Of a stretch of DNA of 64,000 nt, positions 60,303 to 64,000 are shown one piece after another. Both the position numbers and the translations under genes were made by a program. The stretch is from positions 10,921-74,920 of the forward strand of contig JBFMFC010000013.1 in NCBI GenBank assembly GCA_040752195.1, given 5' to 3'. Position 1 is the stretch's first letter; every line of letters begins with the position of its first letter. The stretch comes from DSNY01 sp040752195 (lineage in GTDB: Bacteria; Pseudomonadota; Gammaproteobacteria; Burkholderiales; Burkholderiaceae_F). The notes beneath the pieces were generated by a model, which was not told where the DNA came from, ran no database searches, and saw nothing but the letters and a program-made list of their open reading frames with translations.

Positions 60303-60938
60303 TCAGCGCGGCGCCGCCGGGGCGACGACGCAGTGATAGAACAGCCCGGCGCGGAATTTCGGCGCTTCGTCCCTCGACGCGTACACGCTCGCCGCGAGCT
60401 TGCCGAGCCTTTCTCCAAACTCCGCCGGCATGCCTTGCTGCTGGCCGAGCGAGCGGATCGACTGCTGCGTCTGCTCGAGGCTGATGCCGGCGGCGCGCGC
60501 GGCAAAGAAATCGCGCGCGAAGCGCGTGATCTGGTAGCAGTCGTCGGCCAGCTCTGCGCGCATGCGCGCGCCGATCGCGGCGGCGCACTGGCGCACGTGC
60601 GTTGCGACGTAGGGACGCGGCGCCTGCGGTCGCTCGCGGTACACCTCGTCGACGATGCGCTCGACCCGCGCCCGATCGTCGGGCGGCGCCGCTGCGAGCG
60701 CCTTGGCCGCGGCGTCGACCACGTCGTCGCGCTTCTCGCCGCGCTGCATCTGGCGGATCGCCGCAACGCGCAGGTCTGCATCCACCAGGCAGCCGGCGAG
60801 CGCGACCGCGTCGGCCGCTTCGCGCCGCTGCGCCTGCGCGGGTGTGGCCGACACCAGCGCCGCCGTCAGCGCCACGATAAGCGCGTGTGCGCGTCTGCGG
60901 CGGGCGCCTCCTTCGTGCGAATCGACGGCGTCATTCAT
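60303..60938 (-). CDS. Hypothetical secreted protein
   Basis: 211 residues from the ATG at 60938. A basic N-terminus (GGARRRRAHALIVALTAALVSATPAQAQ) forms a signal peptide cleaved near 36. The mature part is helical with two cysteines (CLVDADLRVAAI and ADDCYQITRFARDFF) and LFYHCVVAP at the end. No family recognised. It is followed on the same strand by the amidase gene after a 241-base gap. Confidence 0.65.
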   Translation of the reverse strand: MNDAVDSHEGGARRRRAHALIVALTAALVSATPAQAQRREAADAVALAGCLVDADLRVAAIRQMQRGEKRDDVVDAAAKALAAAPPDDRARVERIVDEVYRERPQAPRPYVATHVRQCAAAIGARMRAELADDCYQITRFARDFFAARAAGISLEQTQQSIRSLGQQQGMPAEFGERLGKLAASVYASRDEAPKFRAGLFYHCVVAPAAPR

Positions 60939-61063
60939 GTGGTGACCGGCACGGCAGCGCAAGCGCAGCAACCGCGCCCGCCTATCATACAAACCGTCGC
61001 CGTCGGACAGGCCTTTCGCCCCAGCGCGCAGGCCGCCGCGGCCCACCGAGAGTCGATCACCCG

Positions 61064-62191
61064 ATGGACCCGTCCGACGAGCACGCGCTGATCACCCGCA
61101 TCGTCAAGATCGTCGCGGCCGGGCTGCTGGTGATCGGTGCGGCGGTCGTGATCGAGCCGTTCCTGGCCGCGGGCCTGTTCGCGGCCGTGTTCGTGCTCGC
61201 GACCTGGCCGCTTCACCTGGCCGTTCGCCGCGCAGTGCGCGGCAGCGACACCGCCGCCGCGACCGTCATGACGCTGCTCGCGATCGTGCTGGTGATCGTG
61301 CCTTTCGCGTGGCTCGTCAACAACGCGATCGAACGCGTGCCGCGGTGGTTCGCGGCCGTGCAGGCGTGGTTCGCCGCCGGACTGCCGGCGCCGCCCGCAT
61401 GGCTGCAGCGCATCCCGGTCGTCGGCGGCTGGCTCGACGCGTACTGGCGCGAGCTCGCGGCCGATCCCGGCGCGCTGCGCACGCTCGGCACGCGGCTGGT
61501 CGAGGTCGGACGACAGCCGCTGATCCATGCCGGCCGGCTGATCGCCGAAGGCGTGCTGCAGTTGATGCTTTCGAGTTTCGTCGCCTTCTTCTTCTACCGC
61601 GACGGCGAGGCGCTGGTGCGCAGCCTGCGCGCGGGCATGGCGCGCATCGCGGGTGAAATGGCGGACGAGTTGCTCGCGATCGTGCGCGACACCGTGCGCG
61701 GCGTGGTGATCGGGATCGTCGGGACCGGACTGGCGCAAGGCGCCATCGCGATGATCGGCTTTCTGATCGCCGGCGTGCCTGCCGCGCTTCTGCTGGGCGG
61801 GCTGACGGTGCTGCTGTCGCTGATCCCGGGCGGTCCGGTCGTCGTGTGGCTCGGTGCGACGATCTGGCTGCTGGCGCAGGAGCAACTCGGATGGGCGGTG
61901 TTCATGGCCGTCTGGGGAACGCTGCTCGTGTCGAGCATCGACAACGTGCTGCGCCCGTGGCTGATCTCGCGCGGCGCCAGCCTGTCGTTTGCGCTCGTGT
62001 TCATCGGCGTCGTCGGCGGGCTGGTCGCCTTCGGCTTCGTCGGCATCTTTCTGGGGCCGACGCTGCTCGCGTTGACGTGGCGGCTGTGGACGAGGTGGGT
62101 CGAGCGTTCGCCAACGGCGCCGCCGGCAGAGCGGGTCACGCCTCCAGGGGAAACACCGGATCGGCCTGGCGGAACTCCTGCGGGCCGATGA
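61064..62191 (+). CDS. AI-2E transporter family membrane protein
   Basis: Inner-membrane protein of the TqsA/PerM (DUF20) family, 375 residues, about eight hydrophobic segments. Family blocks: FVAFFFYRDGEALV, GVVIGIVGTGLAQGAIAMIGFLIAGVPAALLLGGLTVLLSLIPGGPVVVWLGA and the C-terminal SIDNVLRPWLISRGASLSFALVFIGVVGGLVAFGFVGIFLGP. The start is at 61064. Its 3' end overlaps the convergent binding-protein gene by 56 bases. Transport substrate unknown. Confidence 0.9.
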   Translation: MDPSDEHALITRIVKIVAAGLLVIGAAVVIEPFLAAGLFAAVFVLATWPLHLAVRRAVRGSDTAAATVMTLLAIVLVIVPFAWLVNNAIERVPRWFAAVQAWFAAGLPAPPAWLQRIPVVGGWLDAYWRELAADPGALRTLGTRLVEVGRQPLIHAGRLIAEGVLQLMLSSFVAFFFYRDGEALVRSLRAGMARIAGEMADELLAIVRDTVRGVVIGIVGTGLAQGAIAMIGFLIAGVPAALLLGGLTVLLSLIPGGPVVVWLGATIWLLAQEQLGWAVFMAVWGTLLVSSIDNVLRPWLISRGASLSFALVFIGVVGGLVAFGFVGIFLGPTLLALTWRLWTRWVERSPTAPPAERVTPPGETPDRPGGTPAGR

Positions 62192-63380
62192 CCTTGATCT
62201 CGTTATTCAGCACCTGCGTCATCAGCGGGCGCGCGCTCTCGTTCTGGCCGTTGACGAATCTCGTGGGACCGTACGGCATGAAGTGGCTGGCGAACGTGCT
62301 CGTCTCGAGCGCGGCGATCACGTCCTCGCGCCCGGCGCTTTTCGCGCGCTCGAGCGCATCGGCCAGCAGCCACATGGCCGTGTAGTTCATGAAGAGCCCG
62401 TAGACGAAGTAGCCGCCCTTGTCCTCGACGCGCTTGCGCAGGGCGGCGACGCGCCTGTCCTTCGGGTTGAACCAGTGGTTGACGTCGATGACGCCGTTGG
62501 CGGCGTCCGGGAACTCCTTGACGAAGCGGTCGTTCGACGCGGCGCCGCCGAGCACCGAGTAGACCGCCATCGGCACGATCCTCTGCCGGCGCATCGTGCG
62601 CACGAGCAGCGCGTATTCGTTGTAGTCGTTGGCCGGGATCACGATGTCGGGGTTGATCGCCTTCATCCGCAGCACGATGTCGTTGAAGTCGCGCGTCGGG
62701 TTGGCGTGCCTGACGATCTCCTTGACTTCGTATCCGAAGGTCGGCAGCTCCTTTGCGAGCAGGTTGGCCGTCCCGGTGCCGAACAACGAGTCCTCGTGCA
62801 CGATCATCACGGTCTTCGCCGGCTTGCCGGCGAGCGTGTTCAGTACGTGCAGGTTCTGCATCGCGATCTGCGTGACGGTCCGGTGGCCGGGACCGAAGCG
62901 GAACGTGTTCTTCAGTCCGCGCTCGACGATCCGGTCGGCGACCCCGACGTCGACGATGTGCGCGATGCCGTGGCGCGCGGCCGCCTGAGTCGTCGCCAGA
63001 CAGATGCTGCTCGCGTACGCGCCGACGATCGCGGCGACACCCGCCTCGTTCATCTTCTCGACTTCGGACGCGCCGACCTGCGGCCGGCTCTGCGCGTCGC
63101 CGAGCACGGCTTCGAGCCGGGCGCCGCCCATCGACCTGATCCCGCCGGCGGCGTTGATGTCCTCGATGGCCATCAAAGCGCCTTCGCGGCACGGCACGCC
63201 CGAGGCCGCGAGCGCGCCGGTCACGGGGTGCAGCACGCCGACCTTGATCGCGGGGGGCCTGCGTCCGAGGACGACGGCCGGCGCGGCGAGCGTGGCGGCG
63301 CCGGCCGACAGCGCCGCCGTCTGCTTGAGGAACCTGCGGCGCGCAGGAAAGCGGTTGCGGTGGTTCGCCACTGTCGTCAC
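62136..63380 (-). CDS. Branched-chain-amino-acid-type ABC substrate-binding protein
   Basis: Periplasmic type-1 binding protein (LivK/urea/amide family), 414 residues, with a Tat-like signal (RRRFLKQTAALSAGAATLAAPAVVLG). Domain: IKVGVLHPVTGALAASGVPCREGALMAIEDINAAGGI, AAIVGAYASSICLATTQAAARHGI, VMIVHEDSLFGTGTANLLAKEL and DIVIPANDYNEYALLVRTM. No permease or ATPase genes are within the window; the ligand is undetermined. Confidence 0.9.
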   Translation of the reverse strand: MTTVANHRNRFPARRRFLKQTAALSAGAATLAAPAVVLGRRPPAIKVGVLHPVTGALAASGVPCREGALMAIEDINAAGGIRSMGGARLEAVLGDAQSRPQVGASEVEKMNEAGVAAIVGAYASSICLATTQAAARHGIAHIVDVGVADRIVERGLKNTFRFGPGHRTVTQIAMQNLHVLNTLAGKPAKTVMIVHEDSLFGTGTANLLAKELPTFGYEVKEIVRHANPTRDFNDIVLRMKAINPDIVIPANDYNEYALLVRTMRRQRIVPMAVYSVLGGAASNDRFVKEFPDAANGVIDVNHWFNPKDRRVAALRKRVEDKGGYFVYGLFMNYTAMWLLADALERAKSAGREDVIAALETSTFASHFMPYGPTRFVNGQNESARPLMTQVLNNEIKVIGPQEFRQADPVFPLEA

Positions 63381-63494
63381 CTCGGAGCTCGAAGCCGCGG
63401 CAGACCCGACCGGTCAGCGCGGCGCTCGCGTCAAGGATAGCGCCCGCGCATCGGCGGGCCGACCCCGCGCCGCACTCGTCGAACGCGCCGGCGT

Positions 63495-64000
63495 CTACAG
63501 GAACAGATCGGGCAGAAGCTGTTTGCTGCCGGGAACGACCGAATACCTGTCGAAGTCGGTCACGCCCGCCTGCTTGAGCACTTCCTCGTCGATGAAGAAA
63601 TTGCCGGTCGTCGTCGCCGCATCGCGCGTCAGGATCGCGTAGGCCGCATCGGCCATGATCTGCGGCGTGCGGCAGTGTTCGGGCTTCACGCCGGGGATCA
63701 TCTGCAGCGCGGCGGTGGCGATCACCGTGCGCGGCCACAACGCGTTGACCGCGATGCCGTAGCCGCGGAATTCCTCGGCGTGCCCGAGCACGCACATGCT
63801 CATGCCGTACTTGGCCATCGTGTAGGCCACGTGCGGTGCGAACCAGCGCGGGTCCATGTTCAGCGGCGGCGCCAGCGTCAGGATGTGCGGGTTGCGCTTG
63901 CGTTCGCCGCTTTTCTTCAGGTACGGCAGGCACGCCTGTGTGCACAGGAACGTGCCGCGGACGTTGACGCCGAACATCAGGTCGAAGCGCTTCATCGGGG
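63495..64000 (-). CDS. SDR family oxidoreductase, truncated by the window edge
   Basis: C-terminal part (at least 167 residues) of a short-chain dehydrogenase; its N-terminus with the NAD motif lies beyond the window. Visible: FGVNVRGTFLCTQACLPYLKK, the active-site region TLAPPLNM...YTMAKYGMSM and ALWPRTVIATAALQMI. The last segment TTTGNFFIDEEVLKQAGVTDFDRYSV resembles HSDL2-type SDRs. The catalytic Tyr-Lys pair (YTMAK) is intact. Confidence 0.88.
   Translation of the reverse strand, partial: PMKRFDLMFGVNVRGTFLCTQACLPYLKKSGERKRNPHILTLAPPLNMDPRWFAPHVAYTMAKYGMSMCVLGHAEEFRGYGIAVNALWPRTVIATAALQMIPGVKPEHCRTPQIMADAAYAILTRDAATTTGNFFIDEEVLKQAGVTDFDRYSVVPGSKQLLPDLFL

Noticed and set aside
1..64000. 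tRNA, rRNA, insertion sequences or integrase genes
   Set aside because: None could be recognised by eye; no transposase motifs or attachment-site repeats were found around the CRISPR island.

Overview
The window is a very GC-rich chromosomal stretch, densely packed with co-directional genes. The flagellar gene set (motAB-cheYZ, fliE, fliFGHIJK, fliLMNOPQR), a CheZ-type phosphatase, an Aap-type amino-acid transporter and a G-rich interspersed palindrome inside fliP together suggest a motile, Gram-negative betaproteobacterium, most likely of the order Burkholderiales. No tRNA or rRNA gene was recognised. A 100-N gap at 46859-46958 has the same 127 bases on both sides, so this is a de Bruijn-graph draft assembly, plausibly a metagenome-assembled genome.

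Layout. 1-16.3 kb: flagellar motor, chemotaxis output (CheY/CheZ), basal body and export apparatus, interrupted by one inverted aldo/keto reductase gene; fliE is divergent from fliF. 16.3-21.1 kb: a CbiM-like membrane protein, a patatin/beta-barrel protein (PlpD type) and a TPP-dependent enzyme. 21.1-26.1 kb: a leftward run pyrC-DUF3025-otnK-denD-small basic protein-trhA. 26.2-32.3 kb: an AceE-type dehydrogenase E1 without E2/E3 partners, a glycerate 2-kinase and a membrane-fused spermidine-synthase-like protein. 32.4-37.9 kb: a general amino-acid ABC transporter (aapJQMP order) with a candidate sigma-54 promoter and three strong hairpins between aapJ and aapQ, plus a second amino-acid binding protein. 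38.1-44.7 kb: an Atm1-type exporter, SDR, thioesterase, DUF72 protein, and a partial MCE/Mla lipid-transport operon (permease, MCE protein, lipoprotein) with no ATPase gene.

44.8-58.4 kb: a complete type I-G (formerly I-U) CRISPR-Cas island. Transcription is leftward: csb1 (cas7), csb2 (cas5-cas6), cas3 (helicase first, HD last), cas8 (Csb3-like), then cas4-cas1 fusion, cas2, leader and an array of 28 repeats. A toxin-antitoxin pair on the opposite strand sits inside the cas operon; its MazF-like toxin is broken by two compensating frameshifts. A Phd-VapC pair lies at the right edge of the island. Csb1, Csb2 and Cas8 would form the Cascade-like complex, Cas3 the nuclease-helicase, and Cas4-Cas1 with Cas2 the spacer-acquisition machinery.

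58.5-64 kb: an amidase, a small secreted protein, an AI-2E-type transporter family protein, a Tat-exported branched-chain-amino-acid-type binding protein and a truncated SDR at the window edge.

Most interesting: the type I-G island itself; the exact 127-base duplication beginning at a repeat boundary, which suggests leader-end spacer polymorphism; the leader-internal terminator; the TA pair and operator-like repeats inside the cas operon; the array abutting mlaE; and the hairpin cluster in the aap operon.
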